Shown here: positions 40,220 through 50,885 of the stretch, piece by piece
Position numbering within the stretch: the stretch's first letter is position 1
Layout: the number at the start of each line of letters is the position of its first letter
Assembly (NCBI RefSeq): GCF_039388985.1
Contig: NZ_CP135021.1
Coordinates: forward strand, 186,001 to 250,000
Source of the DNA: Buchnera aphidicola (Aphis aurantii)
GTDB lineage: Bacteria > Pseudomonadota > Gammaproteobacteria > Enterobacterales > Enterobacteriaceae
Direction of reading: 5' to 3'
DNA: 64,000 bases
The notes under the pieces: generated by a model
The model's database searches: none
The model's input: only the letters and a program-made list of their open reading frames with translations
Told to the model about the DNA's origin: nothing
Position numbers and translations under genes: made by a program

Positions 40220-41014
40220 CTAAATTGAAATATTTTTACCATGATATATCTCTCTCATTTCTTTCCATAATAAATTCACAATATAAGAACGTTCTTTTTT
40301 TGATAAATCTTTTACACTGGTATTAAATAAATAATTTTGTAAATGAAATTCTCGTAATAACATTCTAGTATGAAAGATGTTTTCTTGATGTACATTTACA
40401 TCAAGCATTTCATACATAGATTTAATATTATTAGACATAAAGTTTTGGATAGAATTGATTTTATGATCAATAAAATGTTTTATCCCATTTATATCCCGGG
40501 TGAATCCTCTTACACGATATTCAATTGTAACAATATCTGATTCTAGTTGATTGATAAGGTAATTTAGCGCGTTAAGCGGAGATATTATTCCACAAGTTGA
40601 AACTTCAATATCTGCTCTAAAGGTACAAATCCCACTTTGAGGATGGCTTTCTGGATATGTATGAACGCAAATATGACTTTTATCTAGATGAGCTAAAACA
40701 GAAGATGAAATAATATTATTATTTTTTTTCTCAATATTTAATGTATCTGAAGTTATTGGTTCTTCACATACTAATATAGTCACACTAGCGCCTTGAGGCT
40801 CATAATCTTGATGAAATATATTTAACACATTAGCACCAATAATTGAACATGTTTTTTTTAATATTTTTGTCAATCGGATAGCATTATATTGTTCATCAAT
40901 ATATGCGATATAGCTATTTCTTGAATTATTAGTATTTGCATAACAAATATCATAGATACAAAAACTTAGGCTTTTAGTCAAATTATTAAAGCCGTATAAT
41001 TTTAGTTTTTGCAA
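40220..41014 (-). CDS. speD: S-adenosylmethionine decarboxylase proenzyme
   Basis: SpeD makes decarboxylated S-adenosylmethionine, the aminopropyl donor for spermidine. It has 264 residues, as in E. coli. The self-cleavage site that generates the pyruvoyl cofactor is the Lys-Ser of [16 protein letters not shown]. The downstream stretch [20 protein letters not shown] is typical of the proteobacterial class. It lies 31 bp after speE in a speE-speD unit. MtnN, encoded nearby, removes the methylthioadenosine by-product. Confidence 0.98.
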   Translation of the reverse strand: MQKLKLYGFNNLTKSLSFCIYDICYANTNNSRNSYIAYIDEQYNAIRLTKILKKTCSIIGANVLNIFHQDYEPQGASVTILVCEEPITSDTLNIEKKNNNIISSSVLAHLDKSHICVHTYPESHPQSGICTFRADIEVSTCGIISPLNALNYLINQLESDIVTIEYRVRGFTRDINGIKHFIDHKINSIQNFMSNNIKSMYEMLDVNVHQENIFHTRMLLREFHLQNYLFNTSVKDLSKKERSYIVNLLWKEMREIYHGKNISI

Positions 41015-41045
41015 TTTAATTACTCTCCCTCCTATAATAGGATTT

Positions 41046-41906
41046 TTAACTTTTATTTAATGCATTAATAATATATTGAGGTAAATAAAAACTGCCTATA
41101 TGTATTCGAGGATTATAATAGTTAAAAGATAATTTTGATTTCTTTATACGAGATTTTAATTTTTTCAAATTATTTAACCGAAATTCTATATTATCTGATC
41201 CCCATGCAAACATCATTGTTCCTCCGTAATAAGTAGGAATGGATGCTTGGTAAAAATTGGCATCAAAAAAATATTTTTTTAAATTTTCATAAGTTAAAAT
41301 AATTTCTTTTGTTTGAAAAAAAGAAACTCCATTTTGTGCTACAAAAATTCCATTTTTTTTGAGTTTCTTTTTGCAATTTAAATAAAAATCTGAAATAAAT
41401 AAATTTTTTCCAGGTCCTACAGGATCTGTAGAATCAGATATAATTAAATCAAATTTTTTATCTGTTTGTTTTATGAAATTTAATCCGTCGTTAATAATTA
41501 ATTCTAAACGAGGATCTTCATATGCGTTGTTGCTGTGATCGGGAAAATATTTTTTACATAAATTAACAATATTAATATCAATTTCTACCATCGTAATATT
41601 ATCAATATTTTTATGCTTACATACTTCTCTTAATATACCTCCATCACCTCCACCTATGATCAATACATCTTTTATTAGACCATGAGAAAATATGGGTACA
41701 TGACTTAGCATTTCATGATATATAAATTCATCTTTTTCTGTAGTTTGCACAATATCATCTATAGTCATTACTTTTCCCATAACTACATTATCAAATATTT
41801 TAATATCGTGATATTTATTTTTTTCTTGATATAATATTTTATCAATTAAAAAATATTGTCCAAGATGACAATGAAGTTGTTCATGCCATATTTTTTTATT
41901 AGTCAT
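41046..41906 (-). CDS. speE: Spermidine synthase
   Basis: SpeE transfers the aminopropyl group from decarboxylated SAM to putrescine. It has 286 residues against 288 in E. coli. The donor-binding loop is [19 protein letters not shown], the catalytic Asp is in [13 protein letters not shown], and [13 protein letters not shown] matches the C-terminal half. It is first in speE-speD. About 210 bp of A/T-rich DNA without genes separates it from mtnN, which lies upstream on the same strand. Confidence 0.98.
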   Translation of the reverse strand: MTNKKIWHEQLHCHLGQYFLIDKILYQEKNKYHDIKIFDNVVMGKVMTIDDIVQTTEKDEFIYHEMLSHVPIFSHGLIKDVLIIGGGDGGILREVCKHKNIDNITMVEIDINIVNLCKKYFPDHSNNAYEDPRLELIINDGLNFIKQTDKKFDLIISDSTDPVGPGKNLFISDFYLNCKKKLKKNGIFVAQNGVSFFQTKEIILTYENLKKYFFDANFYQASIPTYYGGTMMFAWGSDNIEFRLNNLKKLKSRIKKSKLSFNYYNPRIHIGSFYLPQYIINALNKS

Positions 41907-42116
41907 GGTATTTTTTTTTGCCTTTAATATATTAGTAATAAATTATTTAATAATTGATTGTAAGTGCAGTGAAATAATAGAGTTTATTTTTAGACTTTTT
42001 AAAAGAAGGAAAATGATGTTTTATAAAACATTTTATATGATATATAATAATTTAATATTTAAAAAAACATTTTAATTTACTAAAGATTATCAAAAATATT
42101 ATGAGAATGCTATTAT

Positions 42117-42833
42117 TTATTCGATAGATTTACAAAATTTTGCATTTTCTAGTATTAATTTAGCTAAATTAGAAGATTGTAGTGATGCGATAAATATATT
42201 TTTTTTAAAATTTAATGCGGCTTGTTTATTAGATAAATCAGATATTGATTTAATAATAATTAATGGAGTATGAAATTGATAACATACTTGTGCTATTGCT
42301 GCAGACTCCATTTCTACCGCAATTGCAGAAGAAAATTGAAATTTTACTTTATTAATTAAATCATCTCCACTAACGAATGAATCTCCTGTAACAAGTAATC
42401 CTGTAACAAATTTAAATCTAAATTTGATAGCAGTTTCTTTAAGAATATTATATAATTTTTTATTTATATTAAATCTTATTGGATAATTTGGTATTTGACC
42501 TATACAATAACCGAATTGTGTTAAATTTACGTCATAGTAACATAATTGATTAGGAATAATAATATCTCCTATTTTTAGTTTATCGTGCAACCCTCCTGCT
42601 GAACCTATATTAATTATAATATTAGGTTTGAAAAAATGGATAAGCAGCATAGAAGCAATGCTAGCTGATACTTTACCAATACCTGATTTGATTAAAAAAA
42701 TGTTGTTTTTTTGTAGTTTTCCTATATAAATTTGAAATTTTCCAATAATTTTTATTTTTTTATAATTGATGATTTTTTTAAATACTTTTATTTCTTGATC
42801 TATGGCACCAATAACTCCAATATTTATATTCAT
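42117..42833 (-). CDS. mtnN: 5'-methylthioadenosine/S-adenosylhomocysteine nucleosidase
   Basis: MtnN (Pfs) cleaves adenine from methylthioadenosine, the by-product of spermidine synthesis, and from S-adenosylhomocysteine. It has 238 residues. The catalytic Glu residues are in GAIDQEIKVFK (near residue 12) and VEMESAAIAQVC, and the Asp is in SISDLSNKQA. The ribose-binding stretch is INIGSAGGLHDKLKIGDI. It starts 20 bp after the erpA stop on the same strand. Confidence 0.97.
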   Translation of the reverse strand: MNINIGVIGAIDQEIKVFKKIINYKKIKIIGKFQIYIGKLQKNNIFLIKSGIGKVSASIASMLLIHFFKPNIIINIGSAGGLHDKLKIGDIIIPNQLCYYDVNLTQFGYCIGQIPNYPIRFNINKKLYNILKETAIKFRFKFVTGLLVTGDSFVSGDDLINKVKFQFSSAIAVEMESAAIAQVCYQFHTPLIIIKSISDLSNKQAALNFKKNIFIASLQSSNLAKLILENAKFCKSIE

Positions 42834-42853
42834 ATTAATTTATTTCAACTATT

Positions 42854-43198
42854 TTAAATATTAAATGATGACCCGCATCCACATGTATTTTTTGCATTTG
42901 GATTATTAACAATAAACTTTGATCCTTCTAAATTTTCTATATAATCTATTTCTCCACCATTTAAATATTGTAAACTTATAGGATCAATAATTAAAAAAAC
43001 ATCTTTTTTATCAATTAATATATCGTTTTTATTTACATTTTCATCAAAATTAAATTGATATTGAAACCCACTACATCCTCCTCCAATAATATATATTCTT
43101 AACTTTAAGTTTTTATTTTTTTTAATTAGAATAAGATTTTGTATTTTTTTAATGGCATTTTTTGTTATTTTAATATGATTATTAATAATATTTTTCAC
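42854..43198 (-). CDS. erpA: Iron-sulfur cluster insertion protein ErpA (A-type carrier)
   Basis: ErpA delivers Fe-S clusters to target enzymes, in E. coli including the isoprenoid enzymes IspG and IspH. It has 114 residues, as in E. coli. The three conserved cysteines are in [11 protein letters not shown] and the C-terminal [11 protein letters not shown]. It lies before mtnN on the same strand, and a G/C-rich hairpin separates it from the ftsZ end. Confidence 0.96.
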   Translation of the reverse strand: MKNIINNHIKITKNAIKKIQNLILIKKNKNLKLRIYIIGGGCSGFQYQFNFDENVNKNDILIDKKDVFLIIDPISLQYLNGGEIDYIENLEGSKFIVNNPNAKNTCGCGSSFNI

Positions 43199-43303
43199 TG
43201 TAAATTATTCTCAAAATATTTAGGTATTTTAAATATGATATCTTATCATAAAACAAATAATTTGAAGAAATGAATGTAGATTAGTTATTAATATTTTTTA
43301 TGT

Positions 43304-43340
43304 CCTTGCGCCGATAGATTATTTTTTTTATTGGCGCAGG
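43304..43340 (-). terminator. G/C-rich hairpin after ftsZ
   Basis: Plus-strand CCTTGCGCC (43304-43312) pairs with GGCGCAGG (43333-43340) with one bulged base, and several A/T pairs extend the inner stem. On the minus strand it lies about 80 bp past the ftsZ stop, at the end of the dcw cluster. The G/C-rich stem stands out against the surrounding A/T-rich DNA. There is no long U tract right after it. Confidence 0.6.
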
Positions 43341-43420
43341 TTTAATTATACAACAATAGAAGTTAATATAACTGGTTTATATCTTAATGAATTAAAATTT
43401 CTATTTTGTTTTGAGTAAAT

Positions 43421-44593
43421 TTAATCAGATCTTTTCCGAAGAAATGCAGGGATATCTAAATACTCTGGTTCTTTGCGTTTTGGGTTTTCTGTTTCTTTAA
43501 TTTCGTTTTTTGTATGTACATCATTTTTTATATGTTTTTTATCTAGTGTGGAAGATGACATATTTAAATACTGATAACGATAATCTAACAGTGTTTCTTT
43601 AGAAGATTTATTTTTAATTTGATTAACGTCTGAGTATTTTTCCATACCAATTCCGGTTGCAACGACTGTGACTCGCAGTGTATCATTCATATCTGGATCT
43701 AAAGAGGTTCCTATTACAACTGTCGCATTATCTGACGCAAAAGATCTAATAGTATTTCCTACAGTTTCAAATTCATCTAACTTTAAGTCAAAACCAGCCG
43801 TAATATTAACTAATACACCTCGTGCTCCTGATAAATCTATATCTTCTAGTAAGGGACTAGATATTGCTATTTCTGCAGCTTCTTCTGCGCGATTTTCCCC
43901 AGAAGATATTCCTGTTCCCATCATGGCATATCCCATTTCTAACATGACAGTTCGAACATCAGCGAAGTCTACATTCATAAGACCGGGTCTTGTAATTAAT
44001 TCAGCAATACCTTGAACTGCTCCTTTTAAAACATTATTTGCCGCACCAAAAGCATCTAATAAAGATATACCCCGACTAAGTACTTTCAGTAATTTATCAT
44101 TTGGTATTGTAATTAAAGAATCTACATATTTTGATAGTTCGACCACTCCTTGATCAGCGATAATCATTCTTTTTTTACCTTCAAAATTAAAAGGTTTAGT
44201 TACTACAGCAACAGTTAAAATCCCTAGTTCTTTTGCTATTTCTGCGACAACTGGAGCCGCCCCAGTTCCTGTTCCACCTCCCATGCCGGCTGCTATAAAA
44301 ACCATATCTGAACCGTCTAACGCTGACTTTAGTAATTCTTTATCTTCTTCTGCTGAATTTCGTCCAATTTCTGGGTTTGCACCAGCACCTAATCCTTTAG
44401 TAATATTATTTCCTATTTGGATAGTCTGTCCCACTTCTATCTTTCTCAAAGCTTGGGCGTCAGTATTAATGGCAAAAAATTCAACGCCTTCAATACGTTC
44501 TCTTACCATATATTCTACCGCATTTCCACCGCCTCCACCAACACCGACTACTTTAATTATTGCATTATTACTTAATTCTACAGGTTCAAACAT
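43421..44593 (-). CDS. ftsZ: Cell division protein FtsZ
   Basis: FtsZ is the tubulin-like GTPase that builds the division ring. It has 390 residues against 383 in E. coli. The N-terminal loop is [15 protein letters not shown], the GTP signature [19 protein letters not shown], and the synergy loop [11 protein letters not shown]. The C-terminal peptide that binds FtsA and ZipA is intact ([16 protein letters not shown]). It is the last gene of the dcw cluster, 49 bp after ftsA. Confidence 0.98.
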   Translation of the reverse strand: MFEPVELSNNAIIKVVGVGGGGGNAVEYMVRERIEGVEFFAINTDAQALRKIEVGQTIQIGNNITKGLGAGANPEIGRNSAEEDKELLKSALDGSDMVFIAAGMGGGTGTGAAPVVAEIAKELGILTVAVVTKPFNFEGKKRMIIADQGVVELSKYVDSLITIPNDKLLKVLSRGISLLDAFGAANNVLKGAVQGIAELITRPGLMNVDFADVRTVMLEMGYAMMGTGISSGENRAEEAAEIAISSPLLEDIDLSGARGVLVNITAGFDLKLDEFETVGNTIRSFASDNATVVIGTSLDPDMNDTLRVTVVATGIGMEKYSDVNQIKNKSSKETLLDYRYQYLNMSSSTLDKKHIKNDVHTKNEIKETENPKRKEPEYLDIPAFLRKRSD

Positions 44594-44642
44594 AATTTAA
44601 TTCCATTATCTATCTTGAATTTTAGAGATGTTTAAGATTGAT

Positions 44643-45899
44643 TTAAAATTCTCTTTTAAACCAATTATTAATTTGTTTAAACCATTTTTCAATAAAAGAA
44701 CTTTCTTTTTTTATATTTTCAGATTCCAAGTAAAATTCTTTTCCATAGTGTAATAATCCCACTACTGTTGAATAATTTGGTTCAGTTATATTTTCTATTA
44801 ATCCTGATATATTTATAGGTTTAGCAATTCGAATTTTATTTTGAAAAATTTTTTCTGCATATTTATGCATTAATGAAATGTTTGAAGCACCTCCTGTTAA
44901 TACTATACCACTTGATAATTGATATTTCTTTCCTTCTTTATAAAGTTTATTTTGTATATAAAGAATTCTATTATTAATCAACGTTAATAGCTCACTGTAT
45001 CTGGATTCAATAACGTCTGATATTGTATCTGATTGTAAATTTTTAAATAAATTTTGATGTTTTTCAGATAACTCAATATTACTTTGAGAATCTTTGGGTG
45101 CTTTTAATAAAGAGTTATAATTAATTTTGATGATTTCTGAATCAGAATAGGATGTTCTAAAAGCGTATGAAATATCTTTAGTTACAATATTTCCCGCATA
45201 TGGAATAACTTGACTATCTTCTATAAATCCGTCGATATAAGTGGTAAAATCTATTGTTCCACCTCCCATATCAATCATACAAACACCTAATTTGCATTCT
45301 TCCTCGGTTAACACTGCTTTACTAGATGCAAGACCGGAAAAAATTACTTGGTCAACTTTAATATTACATTTTTCTACTGCTTTAATAATATTTTTAGCTA
45401 TGTTTTGATGGCATGTAATTAAATGCACTCTTACTTGCATTCTCGTTCCTGATAAACCTATTGGATTTTTTATCCCGGATTGTTGATCAATTGAATATTC
45501 TTGCGGAATAACATGTAGTATGTGATGTTCATTAAGAATTTTAACTGATTTGGCAGTATGTATTACATTTTCTATATCTTCTTTGGTAACTTCGTCTTCA
45601 GAAATGGGTACTATTCCAATTTCGTTTTGACAATCAATATATTTGCTAGACAAGGATAAATATACAGAAGTAATATTACAATTAGCCATAATTTCAGCTT
45701 TATAAACAGATTCTTTTATACACGACACAACTGCATCTAAATTATTGATTCTTCCTTTTTCTATTCCTTTTGATTTACATATTCCACTTCCAATTATTTT
45801 TATTGTACTATCTATTAAAATTTCACCTACCAAAGTAACTACTTTATTAGTTCCTACTTCTAGTCCGACTACCAATTTTTTATTTGTTGATATAATCAT
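44643..45899 (-). CDS. ftsA: Cell division protein FtsA
   Basis: FtsA is an actin-like ATPase that tethers FtsZ to the membrane. It has 418 residues against 420 in E. coli. The phosphate-binding loops are VGLEVGTNKVVTLVGEI and CMIDMGGGTIDFTTY. The adenine-binding stretch is SSGIVLTGGASNISLM. The C-terminal amphipathic targeting helix is kept (WFKQINNWFKREF). In E. coli ftsQ lies directly upstream; here there is a 351-bp gap instead. Confidence 0.98.
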   Translation of the reverse strand: MIISTNKKLVVGLEVGTNKVVTLVGEILIDSTIKIIGSGICKSKGIEKGRINNLDAVVSCIKESVYKAEIMANCNITSVYLSLSSKYIDCQNEIGIVPISEDEVTKEDIENVIHTAKSVKILNEHHILHVIPQEYSIDQQSGIKNPIGLSGTRMQVRVHLITCHQNIAKNIIKAVEKCNIKVDQVIFSGLASSKAVLTEEECKLGVCMIDMGGGTIDFTTYIDGFIEDSQVIPYAGNIVTKDISYAFRTSYSDSEIIKINYNSLLKAPKDSQSNIELSEKHQNLFKNLQSDTISDVIESRYSELLTLINNRILYIQNKLYKEGKKYQLSSGIVLTGGASNISLMHKYAEKIFQNKIRIAKPINISGLIENITEPNYSTVVGLLHYGKEFYLESENIKKESSFIEKWFKQINNWFKREF

Positions 45900-46250
45900 T
45901 ATTTCTTAGCCTGTACTATATTTTTCAATTATTACTTGTATTATAAATCAGGATTTCTGATATTTTATATTATAGTTATTTGATATCAATAATGTTTTTA
46001 AAATTGTTTATTTAGACAGAAATAAGGTTTTAAAAATTTATGTTTTTTAAAATTTTTTAATTATTATATTTTATAATTTTATTTTTAAAAAATTAAATTT
46101 TTAAAAATATAGAAATATTGTTAAATAACATTTTTAATTGTGTACGCTTTATAAGCGATAGAAATATTCATTTTTAATAAGTTTATCAAGCAATAATAAA
46201 GGTTTTATTTTATAATACTTTAATATTTTAAATAAGTTTAAATTATAATA
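45900..46250. other. Gene-free gap in the dcw cluster at the place of ftsQ
   Basis: This 351-bp stretch between ddlB and ftsA is very A/T-rich. I read all frames of the minus strand and found no segment I could match to FtsQ. The only structured element is a weak 5-bp stem (CGCTT/AAGCG) at 46145-46157. It may hold the promoter or ribosome site of ftsA-ftsZ, but no convincing box stands out. Confidence 0.6.
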
Positions 46251-47186
46251 TTAATAATTATTTGGTATAATAGTTTTATTTAAAATTTTTAGCACTAATG
46301 TATCAAATGATATACCTGCAGCATTGGCAGCTATTGGGAGTAAACTTCGATTTGTCATTCCTGGAATAGTATTTATTTCTAGTAACCAGAATTTATTATT
46401 TTTATCTAATATCAAATCAATTCTTCCGCAACCGTTACACCCTAATATATTCCAAGCTTTTTTTGATATTGTTTTAATTGTTATTTCTTCATTTTTATTT
46501 AATCCACTTGGGCATAAATATTGAGTAGAAGACAATTGGTATTTTGAAGAATAATCATAAAAATTATTTTTTGAAATAATTCGTATAGAAGGCAAGATTT
46601 TTGTATCAAGAATTGAAACAGTATATTCTTCTCCTTTAATAAATTTTTCAATCAAAATAGTATTACTATATTTAAATGCTGTTTCAACCGATTTTTTTAA
46701 TTGTTCTTTTGAGTGAATTAACGTTATTCCTATACTTGATCCTTGATTATTAGGTTTTATTATAAGTGGGTATTCTAATTGAGAAAATTTTTTTTCTAAA
46801 AAAAAACATGAATTTTTTAAAAAATTTTCTTTTTGAATATATAGATCTGGTATTACATGAAGACCAATAGATTTCCATAGTAATTTTGTTTTTTTCTTAT
46901 CTAAAGATATAGAAGATGCCATAATTCCACTACCAGTATAAGGAATATTTAAATATTCTAATACTCCTTGAATGCTTCCATCTTCACCTCCTTGACCATG
47001 AAGTGCAATGTATGCAGTATTGAAGCCTTGTTTTTTTAACTGCATAATAGGAAAATCACGTGTGTCAAATGGATACGCGTTAATACCAGATCGAATTAAA
47101 CTTTTTAAAACCGCATCGCCTGATGCTATTGATATTTGGCGTTCTGAAGAATTACCACCGAGTAATACCGCCACTTTTTTTTTCAT
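46251..47186 (-). CDS. ddlB: D-alanine--D-alanine ligase B
   Basis: DdlB makes D-Ala-D-Ala for the peptidoglycan stem peptide. The ATP-grasp motifs are PLIIKPNNQGSSIGITLI, ILIEKFIKGEEYTVSIL and FWLLEINTIPGMT, and the N-terminus KVAVLLGGNSSERQIS is typical. The frame extends to 47222, inside murC. I choose ATG 47186, which starts 4 bp after the murC stop and aligns with E. coli TDKIAVLLGG. The result is 311 residues (E. coli 306). Confidence 0.97.
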   Translation of the reverse strand: MKKKVAVLLGGNSSERQISIASGDAVLKSLIRSGINAYPFDTRDFPIMQLKKQGFNTAYIALHGQGGEDGSIQGVLEYLNIPYTGSGIMASSISLDKKKTKLLWKSIGLHVIPDLYIQKENFLKNSCFFLEKKFSQLEYPLIIKPNNQGSSIGITLIHSKEQLKKSVETAFKYSNTILIEKFIKGEEYTVSILDTKILPSIRIISKNNFYDYSSKYQLSSTQYLCPSGLNKNEEITIKTISKKAWNILGCNGCGRIDLILDKNNKFWLLEINTIPGMTNRSLLPIAANAAGISFDTLVLKILNKTIIPNNY

Positions 47187-47190
47187 ATTT

Positions 47191-48636
47191 TCACTTGTTG
47201 TTTTTTTTGATAAAAATTTCATTAGCTATTTTTTCTATATTTCCAGCGCCTTGTATCAAAATAATATCATTTCCATTTAGATAAGAAATAATAGAATTTA
47301 ATATTAATGTATAATCTGTAACAAAAACTACATTTTTATTTTTTATTTTTTTTATGTCATTATATAATGATTGACTGTCTGCGCCATTAATCATTTCTTC
47401 ATTTGCAGAATAAACATTTAATATTAGTAGTTTATCTACTTGAGATAAAACTTTAATAAATTCATTATATAAATTATATGTTCTTGTATATCGATGAGGT
47501 TGAAATATCATTATTAAATTTTTTTTAGGCCAACTTATTCTTATTGTTTGAATATTTTTAAATAGTTCATTAGGATGGTGACCATAATCATCTATTAACA
47601 TAATATTATCTTTTACAATACCATTTTTTTTAATCAAAATCTTTCCAAGATATTCAAATCTTCTACATGTACCTTTAAAATTTTTTAATGATTTAAGAAT
47701 TTTATGATCGGAAATTTTTTGTTTCATAGCTATTGCTATTGCAGCTGCTGCATTTAAAGCATTGTGTTGTCCTGCCATTTTCAAAGTAACTTTTAAATTT
47801 GATATATTGTTTTTTCGTATCACAGTAAAGCTTGAAGAAAAGTTATTTTGTTTGTAAGAAGTAATATGAATTTTAGCAGATTTATTAAATCCATATGTAA
47901 TGATTTTACATTTTATTTTTGGAATTATATCTCGTATAGCATCATTATCTATACATAACACAACTGTTTTATCTAACGGAATTTTATTTATAAATTTTAA
48001 AAATGACTGTTTTAATAAATTAAAATCATTATTATAATGATTCATATGATCAGGCTCAATGTTAGTTACAACGATAGTTTTAGGATTTAAATAAAGAAAT
48101 GAACTATCACTCTCATCTGCCTCTACGATAAAATAGTTAGAATATCCTAGTCTGGAATAAGAATTAATTGATTTTATTAAACCACCATTAATAATAGTAG
48201 GATCTAATTGATTTTCATTAAATATATCAAAAATCATTGAAGTAGTAGTAGTTTTTCCATGTGTACCAGAAACAGCTATTCCAAATTTATGTTGCATTAA
48301 TATTTGTAACATCTCTGCTCTTAATAATATAGGAATATTTTTTTTTTTAGCTTCTATAACTTCCGGATTAGTTGATGAAATAGCACTAGATATAATAACG
48401 AAATCAATATTTTTGATATTTTTTTTGGAATGTTGAAAATAAATTATTGCTCCTAATTTGATTAGGTTTTTTGTAATAGAGGTTTGTAATATATCGGAAC
48501 CACTAATTTTATATCCTAATTGTAATAAAATCAAAGCAATTCCATTCATTCCAGAACCTCCAATACCTATGAAATGAATTTTATTGAATGATTTATTTAC
48601 AAAGAAATTATTTTTTTTTATGTATTTTATATTCAT
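47191..48636 (-). CDS. murC: UDP-N-acetylmuramate--L-alanine ligase
   Basis: MurC adds L-alanine to UDP-MurNAc, the first stem-peptide step. Motifs are [16 protein letters not shown], the ATP loop [25 protein letters not shown] and [10 protein letters not shown]. The frame continues to a GTG at 48672 that would overlap murG by 11 bp. I choose ATG 48636, which gives 481 residues and an N-terminus of E. coli-like length. The GTG start remains possible because neither has a good ribosome site. Confidence 0.96.
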   Translation of the reverse strand: MNIKYIKKNNFFVNKSFNKIHFIGIGGSGMNGIALILLQLGYKISGSDILQTSITKNLIKLGAIIYFQHSKKNIKNIDFVIISSAISSTNPEVIEAKKKNIPILLRAEMLQILMQHKFGIAVSGTHGKTTTTSMIFDIFNENQLDPTIINGGLIKSINSYSRLGYSNYFIVEADESDSSFLYLNPKTIVVTNIEPDHMNHYNNDFNLLKQSFLKFINKIPLDKTVVLCIDNDAIRDIIPKIKCKIITYGFNKSAKIHITSYKQNNFSSSFTVIRKNNISNLKVTLKMAGQHNALNAAAAIAIAMKQKISDHKILKSLKNFKGTCRRFEYLGKILIKKNGIVKDNIMLIDDYGHHPNELFKNIQTIRISWPKKNLIMIFQPHRYTRTYNLYNEFIKVLSQVDKLLILNVYSANEEMINGADSQSLYNDIKKIKNKNVVFVTDYTLILNSIISYLNGNDIILIQGAGNIEKIANEIFIKKNNK

Positions 48637-48661
48637 TTTTATATATTTAATTGTTAATAAT

Positions 48662-49723
48662 TTATTTTTCACAAATATTATTAATTATTTGAAAAATTTT
48701 TTCTGTAGAATTTCTTTCTCCAAGAGAAAATGCCTTTTTTGCCATTATAAGTAATTTTTTTCTATCTAAGGAATTTAATATATTTGCTATTAATTTCGCA
48801 TTAAATTCAGATTGATCAATAATTCTTGCAGCACCATTATTTTTTAGATCTTGTGCATTTAATAATTGTTGTTGATCTTTATGTGGATATGGTATAAAAA
48901 TTGCTCCGATTCCTACAGTGGCAATTTCACTTACAGTAAGAGCACCAGATCTAGATATTACGATATCAGCCCATTCATATGCAGAAGCTATATTTTCAAT
49001 AAAAGCATTAACCATATATTGATAAAATCCATATGTTTGATATGTTTGTTTTGTTTTTTCTAGTTCATTTTTTCCCACTTGATGCCAAATAATAACTTTT
49101 GATTTTAAAAAAAATGATATTTTAGGTAAAGTACTATTAAAAATAGATGAACCTTGACTTCCTCCAATAATTAGTATTCGAAGAGGGCCAGATCTATTTT
49201 GAAAACGCTTCATAGGTGGTGGAATTTTGATAATATCTTCTCGAATTGGATTGCCTACAACTTCGGCATTTTTTAAAGAGCCTTTAAAAGCCTGCATATT
49301 TTTTGTAGATATTTTGGAAAGAAAACGATTTGTAATACCTGGAACTTTGTTTTGTTCATGTAAAATAAAAGGAACTTTTGAAGTCCACGCTGCCAATCCT
49401 CCGGGGCCGGATACATACCCACCCATACCTAATACAATGTTGGGCAAGTAATTTTTCATAATTTTTTTGATTTTAAAATAAGATTTCAATATATATATTG
49501 GAGAAACAATTAAGGTTTTTAAGTTAGCGTTAATTAATCCATTTATATGAATAAAATGAATTTTAATATTATACTTTGGAACAATGTCAGACTCTATTTT
49601 ATTTTTTGTTCCTATCCAATTAATACTCCAGCCGTTTTTTATTAAATAATTTGCTATAGTTACCGCTGGAAATACATGCCCACCACTACCACCTGCTATA
49701 ATTATAATTTTTTTAGAACTCAT
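48662..49723 (-). CDS. murG: UDP-GlcNAc:lipid I N-acetylglucosaminyltransferase
   Basis: MurG makes lipid II from lipid I on the inner face of the membrane. It has 353 residues against 355 in E. coli. The N-terminal glycine loop is [14 protein letters not shown], the second loop [14 protein letters not shown], and the third [13 protein letters not shown]. The donor-site region is [16 protein letters not shown]. The ATG overlaps the ftsW stop by four bases (ATGA), pointing to coupled translation. Confidence 0.97.
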   Translation of the reverse strand: MSSKKIIIIAGGSGGHVFPAVTIANYLIKNGWSINWIGTKNKIESDIVPKYNIKIHFIHINGLINANLKTLIVSPIYILKSYFKIKKIMKNYLPNIVLGMGGYVSGPGGLAAWTSKVPFILHEQNKVPGITNRFLSKISTKNMQAFKGSLKNAEVVGNPIREDIIKIPPPMKRFQNRSGPLRILIIGGSQGSSIFNSTLPKISFFLKSKVIIWHQVGKNELEKTKQTYQTYGFYQYMVNAFIENIASAYEWADIVISRSGALTVSEIATVGIGAIFIPYPHKDQQQLLNAQDLKNNGAARIIDQSEFNAKLIANILNSLDRKKLLIMAKKAFSLGERNSTEKIFQIINNICEK

Positions 49724-50885
49724 TTAATTTCCTTAGGTAAAGCTTGATTTTTACTTAACCGTAGTTCAAAATCAATTCTTAATAAGATACAAATAGCCAT
49801 CAAATTAATAATTAAACTTGAACCTCCATAACTAATTAATGGCAAAGTAAGTCCTTTAGTTGGTAATATTCCAGTAACAGCTCCAATGTTGATTAAGGTT
49901 TGAAAACTAAACCATAAACCAATAGAACAAGCTAAAAATCCTGAAAAAATTTGTTGTTTTTCCAAAGATTTTTGACCTATATACATGGCTCGAAAAGAAA
50001 TCATAAAAATAGTTAATAATATAAGAAAACAACCTATATATCCTAATTCTTCACCTATAATAGAAAAAATAAAATCACTATGAGCTTCTGGTAAATAGTT
50101 TAGTTTTTGTATCGAATTTCCCAAACCTTGCCCAAAAAAGTGTCCTCTTCCAAAAGCTATTAATGATTGTGTTAGCTGATATCCATTTCCAAATGGATCT
50201 TTCCAGGGATTCCAAAATGATAATATTCTATTTATACGATATGGTTTTATTAATATTAAAAATATTACTATTAGTAATACGATAAAAATAATTGAAAAAA
50301 ATTGTTTTATTTTTGCTCCAGAAAGAAATAAAATTGACAAAGTAGTAAGTAGCAAAACAACAACTGTTCCTAAATCCGGTTCTGCTAATAAAAGAGTTGA
50401 TTGTATAGCAATGATACTGATGGGTTTTAAAAATCCCCAAAAATTATTATGTACTTCTTTAATTTTTCGTGATAAGTAATTAGAAATATAAAGAAAAGAA
50501 GAAATTTTACATATTTCAGCAGGTTGTATATGTAATATACCTATACTAATCCATCTATAAGAACCATGTACTGATTTACCTATAAGCAATACAAAAATAA
50601 GCAATAATATTGAAAATATTAGTATAATATTGCTATATTGCTTCCAAAATATCATAGGAATACGTAAAAGAAAGAAAGATAATAAAAATATTAAAACAAA
50701 ATAAAATACTTCTCTTTTTGCAAAAAAAAAGGGATCTTTGTACAAACTTTGTCCTATAGGTATAGATGTAGATACTACCATAATTAATCCAGTCACACAT
50801 AAAGCTAAAGTTAACCAGACTAGTATTCTATCGTATAATATGATATGCTTTTTTTTGCTTTTTTTTGCTTTTTTTTTAAAAACAT
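49720..50885 (-). CDS. ftsW: Peptidoglycan polymerase FtsW, apparent frame break in N-terminal poly(A) tracts
   Basis: FtsW is the SEDS glycosyltransferase that works with FtsI at the septum. The longest plain frame starts at a GTG at 50796, cutting into the first membrane helix. Upstream in that frame the sequence still reads [17 protein letters not shown], matching E. coli FtsW. No start codon exists there. The only ATG is at 50885 in another frame and overlaps the murD stop (TAATG). Between lie A9-GC-A8-GC-A8-GC (50849-50877). One extra A would join ATG to the body and give 388 residues; the 1166-bp span is one short of a multiple of three. Core motifs are intact ([18 protein letters not shown]). 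Confidence 0.93.

Noticed and set aside
43668..44015. Open frames on the strand opposite ftsZ (also 44283-44600)
   Set aside because: They are antisense shadows of a highly conserved gene and match no family I know.
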